NCBI GenBank assembly: GCA_014799765.1
Contig: JAAVHK010000123.1
Location: 1 to 10,557, forward strand
Length of the DNA stretch: 10,557 bases
Reading direction: 5' to 3'
Source: Ruminococcus sp.
GTDB lineage: Bacteria; Bacillota; Clostridia; Oscillospirales; Ruminococcaceae
Each line of letters begins with the position of its first letter. Position 1 is the first letter of the stretch. Below the pieces are notes generated by a model. That model ran no database searches. It was not told the DNA's origin and saw nothing but the letters and a program-made list of their open reading frames with translations. Shown in pieces: positions 1 through 4,954 of the stretch. A program made the position numbers and the translations under genes.

Positions 1-44
1 GTGATAATTATATGATAGAAAAAATAAGAACAAATTTTCGTTAA
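1..44 (+). CDS. possible 3' end of an upstream gene, perhaps dnaA (partial)
   Basis: An open frame enters the window and ends at TAA 42-44, giving a tail that reads DNYMIEKIRTNFR. A short, charged, helix-like tail of this kind suits the C-terminus of DnaA, which normally lies directly upstream of the dnaN-recF-gyrB cluster in Bacillota. Thirteen codons cannot identify a gene. The call rests on context: if dnaA ends here, the following 1.7 kb is the dnaA-dnaN origin gap. The frame could also be open by chance. Confidence 0.3.
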   Translation, partial: DNYMIEKIRTNFR

Positions 45-61
45 AAATTATTTTTTATGAA

Positions 62-70
62 TTTTCAACA
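62..70 (+). promoter_or_regulatory. DnaA-box-like site TTTTCAACA (copy 1)
   Basis: The nonamer differs from the consensus TTATCCACA at two positions. It lies 18 bases after the possible end of dnaA. The same nonamer occurs twice more in the non-coding region, which is more than expected by chance. Binding by DnaA is inferred only. Confidence 0.35.
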
Positions 71-81
71 AAATATTTTCA

Positions 82-95
82 TGAACAGATGTTCT
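82..95. promoter_or_regulatory. LexA (SOS) box-like palindrome GAAC-AGAT-GTTC
   Basis: Positions 83-94 read GAAC AGAT GTTC. This fits the core of the Gram-positive LexA/DinR operator CGAACRNRYGTTYG at every core position; only the two outermost bases differ. A second site of the same form lies at 1425-1436, and I found no other in the window. No convincing promoter overlaps it, so the regulated transcript is unknown. Confidence 0.35.
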
Positions 96-306
96 TTAAA
101 TCTGAAACACATTCTGGCACCGTTTTCATGGGGAAGCGACGACTGATGTCTTATTTATCTACTAAACATATGTATATTATATATTTAGAGACTTTTTTAT
201 ACTAATGTACCTGCAAATCCGATTAAAACCATTTAATAAATTATTCTAATTATATGCCTTTTTGTGATAAATCTGTGAAATTTATTTTTTTGTATAATAT
301 GACGAT

Positions 307-338
307 ACGAAATACGCCGGAGACGGACGTCACTTCGT
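307..338 (+). other. GC-rich hairpin with GAGA tetraloop in an AT desert
   Basis: Roughly half of bases 301-359 are G or C, against about a fifth in the surroundings. ACGAA (307-311) pairs with TTCGT (334-338). Inside it ACGCCG (314-319) pairs with CGG-A-CGT (324-330, one bulged A), closed by a GAGA loop of the GNRA class. A TATAAT lies at 293-298, but no good -35 is visible. GAGACGGA occurs twice, at 320-327 and 353-360. The island also lies within a frame open from ATG 254 (or ATG 299) to TAA 424, which has no ribosome binding site. It may be a small structured RNA, a small ORF or a remnant; I cannot tell which. Confidence 0.35.
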
Positions 339-1423
339 TTAGGAACTCTGATGAGACGGAAAAAAACTCAAAATGCGGATTTTTTCAAAAAATATTACTT
401 TTTCATGAAAAAAATATAATTTAATGCTATTTTCGGACTAAAACTGAAAAATTCGGGCATATTTTCATAATATACCGTAATTATTAATTTTGATTTTTCC
501 CATAAAATAAAAGTTTATTCAAGATTATGTCTGAACGTAATGGCAATAAATTTGTAAAAAAATTATGAATGAAAAATCAGAAAATTACGAAAATTTCAGA
601 AGTCCAAAATCACATTAATTAAATTTTTTGTTTTAACTTAAAAATGCGTTCTTTTCAGAAAACAAATTAATTATTTTTACCAATTCAAATTCAGCTATTT
701 TCAGGCAAAAAAATGTCAAAAAAATTTTTTTAAATATTTTTATTTATAATTTTTCACCTCATTTATCAATTGTGAAAATTATGAATAATTTGTAAAGAGT
801 TCATATGAACCGATTAAAAAAGGTTTTTTATTTTAAAAAAATGTGTTTATGACATAAATATAAAATTTTTATTTCTTAAAAATTAAATTGTAAAAATTAA
901 TATAAAAATCGTTCAAAAAAACAACGTAAAATAGCTAAAAATATATGGTAAAAATATATAACAATTTGTTTGTGATAAACAGATGATTATACAGTGAAAT
1001 TTTCTGTTATGTACAAATTATTATCTTTTTATGAACGATTTCATTGAACGGTAAATAGGGAAAAATCGGGTATAAATTCTCACTTTTCAATACCAAAATA
1101 GGCAAAAATTACCTTTAGTAAAAGTATACAAATAGCTTTTGTGAAAATTTTTTAATGCTTAAAATAGAGGTTTTTTCAAGATAAATATTTGAATGAAAAA
1201 TATTTTTACTAAATATTTACAGTTTTAGCGACATTTCGGCTATTAAAAAACACTGCTTAAAATTTTTAATCATCAAAAAAATGTTGTTCATAATTTAGAA
1301 ATATATTTATTTTTCGGGAAAATTTTTACCTCAAATTTGCATTTTTTCCCGAAAAATAGACTTAAATGTTTAAAATATTTTTTAAATAATTTTAATCAAA
1401 TATCGCATTTTGATGACTTTAAA

Positions 1424-1437
1424 AGAACTTATGTTCG
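1424..1437. promoter_or_regulatory. LexA (SOS) box-like palindrome GAAC-TTAT-GTTC
   Basis: GAAC (1425-1428) and GTTC (1433-1436) are separated by four bases and followed by G, matching the Gram-positive SOS operator except at the first base and one spacer base. It lies about 330 bp upstream of dnaN, within the putative origin. Function is inferred from the motif alone. Confidence 0.35.
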
Positions 1438-1518
1438 TCCGAATTCTGTAAAATGGTGTTGCTTTCACAAAATGTACATAATCAATGTTGCACATTCCAC
1501 AAGTTTTCTACTTAAAAC

Positions 1519-1527
1519 TGTTGAAAA
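1519..1527 (-). promoter_or_regulatory. DnaA-box-like site TTTTCAACA (copy 2, inverted)
   Basis: Reads TGTTGAAAA on the + strand. It lies 40 bases from copy 3 in opposite orientation, about 240 bp upstream of dnaN. A further weak candidate, CATTCCACA (1493-1501), lies just upstream. The convergent pair next to an AT-rich block is an origin-like arrangement. Confidence 0.4.
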
Positions 1528-1566
1528 ATTATCTCGATTTTTGATGAAATATCGCATCAAAAAAAG

Positions 1567-1575
1567 TTTTCAACA
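1567..1575 (+). promoter_or_regulatory. DnaA-box-like site TTTTCAACA (copy 3)
   Basis: Identical to copy 1, including the flanking A-rich bases. It faces copy 2 and is followed by a GC block and then long A/T tracts leading into dnaN, as expected of a DnaA loading site beside an unwinding element. Confidence 0.4.
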
Positions 1576-1619
1576 AAAAAATCGCGTTATATTATCTAAT
1601 ACTAAATATTTATGTATAT

Positions 1620-1740
1620 GATTGATGGATGGATATATCGCGCGCGCGAGGCTTTTTTCGAACTCAAAAAAATTCGCTCAAAAAAATTTTTTTCGAATCA
1701 AAAAAAAAAATTTTTGAAAATTGAATTATTAAAAAATTAT
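1620..1740. other. candidate unwinding element: GAT-type repeats, (CG)5 block and A/T tracts
   Basis: Four tetranucleotide steps GATT GATG GATG GATA (1620-1635) run into a 12-bp palindrome TCGCGCGCGCGA (1638-1649). About 90 bases follow that are almost only A and T, with runs of up to eleven A. In the B. subtilis origin a GC-rich cluster and repeated DnaA-trio triplets sit between the DnaA boxes and the unwinding region upstream of dnaN; the layout here is similar, but the repeat is four bases long, not three. The alternating CG block could also adopt Z-form under negative supercoiling. The role is inference. Confidence 0.35.
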
Positions 1741-1763
1741 GAACAAAGGAGAATTTTTCAAAA

Positions 1764-2864
1764 ATGAAATTCATTTGTAAGAAATCAGAACTATGTGAAG
1801 CTATCAGTAATGTTTCAAAAGCTGTATCAGCTAAATCAACTATTCCTGCTCTTGAAGGAATAAAAGTCAGAGTATCACCAGAAGAAATAGAACTTACAGG
1901 ATATAATCTTGAAATGGGAATACGTACAGCAATAAATTCAACAACAGAAGATTCAGGAGAATTTGTTGTAAATGCAAGACTGTTTAACGAGTTCACAAAA
2001 AGAATGTCAGGAGATGAGATTAATTTCGAGGTTAATGAAAATCTGATAATCAATATTTCATGCAGTTCAACAGAATGTAGTTTTTCAGCAATATCAGCAG
2101 AAGATTATCCAGACTTACCGGTAATAGATTCTGAAAAAACATTCACCGTAAAAAGTTCAGTACTGAAATCCATGATTAATCAGACAAGTTATGCAGCATC
2201 AGTAAACGAAAGCAAACCAATCCTTACGGGAGAATTATTTGACATTACAGACGAAAAATTCAACATGGTTGCAATTGATGGTTTCAGACTTGCTATCAGA
2301 AGCGAAACAATAACCAATTCAGGAAACTATCAGTTTGTAGTTCCTAAAAAAGCTTTGCTTGAATTATCATCGCTTATCAGAGATGACAGTGACTGTATTA
2401 TCCACATAAACGAAAAACACATAATCTTTGAGACTGGCAATGTATTTATAATTTCAAGATTACTGGAAGGAACTTTCCACAAGTATAAGCTAAGCATACC
2501 AGCAGAACACAAAACTGAAGTCATTATCAGCAAAAGAGAATTTCTTACAGGTCTTGAAAGATGTTCACTGATTATCGACGAAAAAAACAAAACTCCGATT
2601 CACTGTGAAGTTACAGACAGTTATGTGAATCTTAACTGCAAAACAGGAATAGGCAGAATAAACGATTCCATAAAGGCAGACGTAAAAGGCGAAAACGTAA
2701 CTATCGGATTCAATCACAAACTTATGGCTGATGCTGTACGTGTAGCAGACGGAGACAAAATACGCATACTGTTTAACGGCTCGAAGAAGGTTATAGAAAT
2801 TCTTCCGCTTGAAGGTGAAAGTTTTATATTCCTTGTCATGCCAATAAATCTCAAGAGTTATTAA
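1764..2864 (+). CDS. dnaN: DNA polymerase III beta subunit (sliding clamp)
   Basis: This is the ring-shaped processivity clamp that tethers DNA polymerase III and repair polymerases to DNA. The 366-residue length and start (MKFICKKSELCEAISNVSKA, then IPALEGI and LTGYNLEMGI) are typical of bacterial beta clamps, which fold as three similar domains of about 120 residues. The mid-protein LLELSSLI and the C-terminal FLVMPINL fit the family. The last motif is usually MPxR, so Asn in place of the Arg beside the partner-binding pocket is a small deviation. An AAGGAG at 1746-1751 sits 12 bases before the ATG. No clear promoter is visible directly upstream. An intrinsic terminator follows, so dnaN appears to be expressed separately from yaaA-recF. 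The coding sequence contains the only consensus DnaA box in the window. Confidence 0.97.
   Translation: MKFICKKSELCEAISNVSKAVSAKSTIPALEGIKVRVSPEEIELTGYNLEMGIRTAINSTTEDSGEFVVNARLFNEFTKRMSGDEINFEVNENLIINISCSSTECSFSAISAEDYPDLPVIDSEKTFTVKSSVLKSMINQTSYAASVNESKPILTGELFDITDEKFNMVAIDGFRLAIRSETITNSGNYQFVVPKKALLELSSLIRDDSDCIIHINEKHIIFETGNVFIISRLLEGTFHKYKLSIPAEHKTEVIISKREFLTGLERCSLIIDEKNKTPIHCEVTDSYVNLNCKTGIGRINDSIKADVKGENVTIGFNHKLMADAVRVADGDKIRILFNGSKKVIEILPLEGESFIFLVMPINLKSY
2398..2406 (+). promoter_or_regulatory. consensus DnaA box TTATCCACA inside dnaN
   Basis: An exact match to the DnaA-box consensus, the only one I found in the window. One-mismatch relatives lie at 2105-2113 (TTATCCAGA) and near 2475 (CTTTCCACA), also in dnaN. 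It may serve DnaA titration or dnaN control, or be a coding coincidence. Confidence 0.4.
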
Positions 2865-2877
2865 ATTTTTCTGAAAC

Positions 2878-2943
2878 AAGCCGGATACCGCATGAAAATA
2901 TACACCTTACATGACAAAAAATGCGGTATTCTGCTTGCTTTTT
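2878..2943 (+). terminator. intrinsic terminator after dnaN
   Basis: The arms at 2878-2893 and 2921-2936 pair over about 15 positions (ATACCGCAT with ATGCGGTAT at the core, then AAGC with GCTT after one mismatch). The loop is about 27 nt, and TTTTT follows at 2939-2943. It begins 14 bases after the dnaN stop. Its 3' arm touches the -35 region of the next promoter. Confidence 0.8.
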
Positions 2944-2963
2944 ATCTGATTTTGTGATATAAT
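2935..2963 (+). promoter_or_regulatory. promoter for yaaA-recF (extended -10)
   Basis: TTGCTT (2935-2940), a 17-base spacer, then TATAAT (2958-2963) preceded by TGA, an extended -10 of a housekeeping sigma-A promoter. Transcription should start near 2970, leaving a leader of about 65 nt before yaaA. The -35 overlaps the end of the dnaN terminator. Confidence 0.65.
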
Positions 2964-3035
2964 TTACTTATGGCTTGAAATAAGCTTTGTATTATTAATA
3001 AAAAAATAGCCTTAAAGGCATGAAAGGTTGACATT

Positions 3036-3245
3036 ATGGCAGAAAAAATAAAAATAAACACCGAGTTTATCAAGCTTGAAGCATTACTGAAATACGCTTC
3101 CCTTGTAGGTTCAGGCGGTGAAGCTAAAATGTTCATACAGGACGGAAAAGTTTCCGTAAACGGTGAAGTATGTACCATGAGAGGAAAAAAAATACGTTCC
3201 GGAGATACAGTAATTTTCGATGAACATGAGGTAGTTGTGGAGTGA
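3036..3245 (+). CDS. yaaA: S4-domain RNA-binding protein YaaA (RlbA-like)
   Basis: This small protein of 69 residues consists almost entirely of one S4-type RNA-binding fold: FIKLEALLKYASLVGSGGEA, then FIQDGKVSVNGEV and KIRSGDTVIF. Genes of this type lie between dnaN and recF in most Bacillota. The family is linked to ribosome-associated RNA binding, but its exact role is not settled. AAAGG at 3023-3027 stands 8 bases before the ATG. The stop codon overlaps the recF GTG by 4 bases (GTGA), so the two are translationally coupled. The recF ribosome binding site GAGG (3228-3231) lies inside its last codons. Confidence 0.92.
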   Translation: MAEKIKINTEFIKLEALLKYASLVGSGGEAKMFIQDGKVSVNGEVCTMRGKKIRSGDTVIFDEHEVVVE

Positions 3246-4363
3246 TTATCACTTATGCCGGAATCAAGGACTTCCGGAATTTATCTGAAATTGAAATAAT
3301 TCCTGACCCGAAGTATAATATAATCTCCGGACTTAATGCACAGGGAAAAACAAATCTGCTTGAAGCTCTGTGGATTATGTCAGGCTGTAAGAGTTTCAGG
3401 GCTTCGAGGGAAAAGGATTATATTTCATTTTCCGGAAACAGAATGACTGTCGAAATAAATATACTCGACAATATCCGTGAACAGAAAATCAGAACAGAAA
3501 TTATCCGTGGAAACAACAACGTAAAAAACATAACTCTTAACGGCGTGAAACAAAAGGGTACTAAGTCGCTTTTTGATGTTTTCCGGTGCATAGCATTTAC
3601 TCCCGACGACGTGGAAATTATTAAAGGCTCTCCGGAAAAGAGAAGAAATTTCATAGATATGGCATCTTCACAGTTGAATCCGGCATCTGTAACGCATCTT
3701 AACAGGCATAACGTAATCATGAATCAGCGGAATGCCTTGTTGAAAGAAATAGCAAACAGCAATGTGAATCCCGATATTCTCGCAGTTATCGACAGACAGA
3801 CTGCTGAAGAAGGTGCTTTTATTTCACATATGCGTTATGAGTACGTCAGGAAAATAAACCGCATTTGTAGCGATTTATACAGAACTCTTTCCGGTGGAAA
3901 TGAAACTCTTGAACTTGAATACAAATCAAACGTCTATAAGTCCGAAGACCTGAAAAAACCTGTAAATCGGGAATTTACCGGAATTTATTTCAGAAAGTTA
4001 CAGGAAACTGCCGGTTACGACATCAAGACAGGCTCCACACATACCGGCGTAAACCGTGACGAAATCCTGATAAAAATCAACGGTCTGAACACAAGGGAAT
4101 ACGCCTCACAAGGTCAGATTAAAAGCACTGCACTTGTCATGAAACTAGCACAGGCAGAAATCTTCATGGAAAAATCAGATGAAGCACCGGTTATTTTCCT
4201 TGATGACGTTATGGGCGAACTTGACGAAAACCGACAGAAGTTTATTTTTGATATTATAAAAAATATGCAGGTTTTTATCACAACGTGCAATGAAAGTGCA
4301 TTACTTCCGGAAGTAAAAGGGAAAATATTCCGTATACATAACGGAAAACTTATCGGAAAATAA
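3242..4363 (+). CDS. recF: DNA replication and repair protein RecF
   Basis: RecF is an SMC-like ATPase that binds single-strand/double-strand junctions and, with RecO and RecR, helps load RecA at gaps and stalled forks. The Walker A motif GLNAQGKT is at residues 30-37 after the typical start MIITYAGIKDFRNL. The ABC-type signature ASQGQIKSTALVMKLAQAE lies around residue 288 and Walker B IFLDDVMGELDENR around 318-331. The length of 373 is usual. It starts with GTG, overlapping yaaA by 4 bases, with GAGG 10 bases upstream. The final codons GKLIGK-stop form the left edge of the tandem repeat that follows, so the 3' end of recF has been duplicated twice downstream. Confidence 0.96.
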   Translation: MIITYAGIKDFRNLSEIEIIPDPKYNIISGLNAQGKTNLLEALWIMSGCKSFRASREKDYISFSGNRMTVEINILDNIREQKIRTEIIRGNNNVKNITLNGVKQKGTKSLFDVFRCIAFTPDDVEIIKGSPEKRRNFIDMASSQLNPASVTHLNRHNVIMNQRNALLKEIANSNVNPDILAVIDRQTAEEGAFISHMRYEYVRKINRICSDLYRTLSGGNETLELEYKSNVYKSEDLKKPVNREFTGIYFRKLQETAGYDIKTGSTHTGVNRDEILIKINGLNTREYASQGQIKSTALVMKLAQAEIFMEKSDEAPVIFLDDVMGELDENRQKFIFDIIKNMQVFITTCNESALLPEVKGKIFRIHNGKLIGK

Positions 4364-4544
4364 ATTTCAGAACTTAATATGCCTCTGAGAGCGTCTGTAA
4401 TGCGTTCTGAGACACTTTCGGGTAATGGGTAGTATAATTTGACCTTGAAAACATGAAACGTCAAATAAAGGCATTACAGAACGTTCTGAGAGATGGTATG
4501 CTTTTTACAGACATTTTCATGACATAAAAAAATTCCGTACATTT
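4341..4544 (+). repeat. tandem repeat unit 1 (about 204 bp) with long inverted repeat
   Basis: First of three tandem copies. It starts inside the last recF codons (ACGGAAAACTT...TAAATTTCAGAAC) and covers the gap downstream. Outer arms at 4383-4403 and 4471-4492 pair over about 20 of 21 positions with one mismatch, one G-T pair and one bulged A; the inner ten (TCTGTAATGC/GCATTACAGA) are perfect. An inner inverted repeat TTTGAC (4438-4443) / GTCAAA (4460-4465) lies within. CGTTCTGAGA occurs twice, at 4403-4412 and 4482-4491, and the second overlaps a 12-bp palindrome CAGAACGTTCTG. Units 1 and 2 differ at about 4 of 108 positions across the core. Confidence 0.9.
4409..4438 (+). promoter_or_regulatory. 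possible promoter in repeat unit 1
   Basis: A perfect TATAAT (4433-4438) follows GAGACA (4409-4414) at an 18-base spacing; GAGACA matches TTGACA at four of six positions. It lies in the loop of the long inverted repeat, so a transcript would start just before the inner hairpin. It is conserved in all three copies. Confidence 0.4.
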
Positions 4545-4550
4545 ACGGAA
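4526..4550 (-). terminator. minus-strand hairpin plus T-run at the unit 1/2 junction
   Basis: TTCCGTA (4533-4539) and TACGGAA (4544-4550) form a 7-bp stem with a 4-base loop. On the - strand it is followed by seven T (A-run 4526-4532), the form of an intrinsic terminator for leftward transcripts. The stem includes copied recF tail sequence; the native recF end has a weaker version at 4328-4346. No strong leftward promoter was found. Confidence 0.45.
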
Positions 4551-4753
4551 AACTTGTCGGGAAATAAATTTCAGAACATAACATACCCCCCCCTGAGAGC
4601 GTCTGTAATGCGTTCTGAGACACTTTCGGGTATAGGGCAGTATAATTTGACCTTGAAAACATGAAACGTCAAATAAGGGCATTACAGAACGTTCTGAGAG
4701 GTGGTGTGCTTTTTACGGTTATTTTCATGACATAAAAAAATCCGTAAGCATTT
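4545..4753 (+). repeat. tandem repeat unit 2 (about 209 bp) with long inverted repeat
   Basis: Second copy. The recF-like start has drifted but would still read GKLVGK-stop. Outer arms lie at 4591-4611 and 4679-4700, the inner repeat at 4646-4651 / 4668-4673. A run of eight C (4586-4593) replaces the ATATGCCT of the other copies, and the opposite flank reads GTGGTGTG (4701-4708), so the two flanks still pair with a few mismatches. This points to selection on the pairing rather than on the sequence. Confidence 0.9.
4617..4646 (+). promoter_or_regulatory. possible promoter in repeat unit 2
   Basis: GAGACA (4617-4622), 18 bases, TATAAT (4641-4646): the same elements at the same spacing as in unit 1, although the spacer sequence itself differs at three positions. 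Confidence 0.4.
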
Positions 4754-4758
4754 ACGGA
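4734..4758 (-). terminator. minus-strand hairpin plus T-run at the unit 2/3 junction
   Basis: TCCGTAA (4741-4747) and TTACGGA (4752-4758) form a 7-bp stem. It is shifted by one base relative to the first junction and has a different loop, yet keeps full pairing. Seven T follow on the - strand (A-run 4734-4740). The same leftward terminator form therefore occurs at both junctions. Confidence 0.45.
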
Positions 4759-4919
4759 AAACTTGTCGGGAAATAAATTTCAGAACGTAATATGCCTCTG
4801 AGAGCGTCTGTGATGCGTTCTGAGACACTTTCGGGCAGAGGGTAGTATAATTTGACCTTGAAAACTTAAAACGTCAAATGAGGGCGTTGTAGTTCGTTCT
4901 GAGAGGTCATATGCTTTTA
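4754..4919 (+). repeat. tandem repeat unit 3 (shorter, diverged)
   Basis: Third copy, about 166 bp because the tail with the leftward terminator is missing. Outer arms lie at 4796-4816 and 4884-4905. The right arm differs from unit 2 at five positions. Several of these changes (A to G, C to T) keep pairing as G-U in a + strand RNA. The flanks ATATG (4791 region) and CATAT (4908 region) pair perfectly. The inner TTTGAC/GTCAAA is unchanged. About 12 of 108 core positions differ from unit 2. Confidence 0.88.
4822..4851 (+). promoter_or_regulatory. possible promoter in repeat unit 3, nearest to remB-gyrB
   Basis: GAGACA (4822-4827), 18 bases, TATAAT (4846-4851). It is the copy closest to remB (about 100 bp upstream) and so the best candidate to drive remB-gyrB. 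The -35 is only a moderate match. Confidence 0.45.
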
Positions 4920-4943
4920 ACGGACTGTAAAAATAAATTTCAG
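4920..4943 (+). repeat. stub of a fourth repeat copy leading into the remB ribosome binding site
   Basis: ACGGA, then AAATAAATTTCAG, matches the start of the repeat unit with about six bases missing. It joins directly to GAGG, so the repeat end forms part of the remB translation start region. Confidence 0.6.
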
Positions 4944-4954
4944 GAGGCTGAAAG

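Larger units (their letters stand above)
45..1763. other. AT-rich non-coding region, putative oriC
   Basis: About 1.7 kb with no open frame that has both a ribosome binding site and protein-like composition. It is dominated by A and T tracts. It lies directly upstream of dnaN, where Bacillota carry a replication origin. It contains three TTTTCAACA sites, two GAAC-N4-GTTC sites, a 12-bp palindrome GTTCATATGAAC (799-810), a hairpin at 746-782 (TTTTCAC/GTGAAAA plus four more pairs past a bulge), and GC-rich islands at about 110-150, 300-360 and 1639-1652. A motif GCTATTTT or its complement AAATAGC recurs near 426, 694, 928 and 1130. No consensus TTATCCACA box occurs here, so the oriC call rests mainly on position and composition. 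Confidence 0.6.

Noticed and set aside
344..366. CTGATGA...GGAAA suggesting a hammerhead ribozyme core
   Set aside because: There is no room for stem II between CTGATGA and GAAA, stem I does not pair well, and no suitable stem III with a cleavage triplet was found.
1337..1621. 94-codon open frame on the + strand in the AT-rich region
   Set aside because: It has no ribosome binding site. Its composition (F, K, N, I, S rich) is what random AT-rich DNA encodes, and it covers the DnaA-box-like sites and a LexA-like palindrome. I treat it as chance.
4485..4495. CAGAACGTTCTG palindrome in units 1 and 2 considered as a LexA box
   Set aside because: The GAAC and GTTC half-sites abut without the four-base spacer of the Gram-positive SOS operator, and the palindrome is lost in unit 3. 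It is better explained as part of the large inverted repeat.
4461..4682. 73-codon - strand open frame across repeat units 1 and 2
   Set aside because: It lies within the duplicated non-coding units, has no ribosome binding site or recognisable motif, and does not persist in the same frame in unit 3.
4341..4919. Tandem repeats considered as a CRISPR array
   Set aside because: The units are about 205 bp and nearly identical throughout, with no short repeat/unique spacer alternation and no cas genes.
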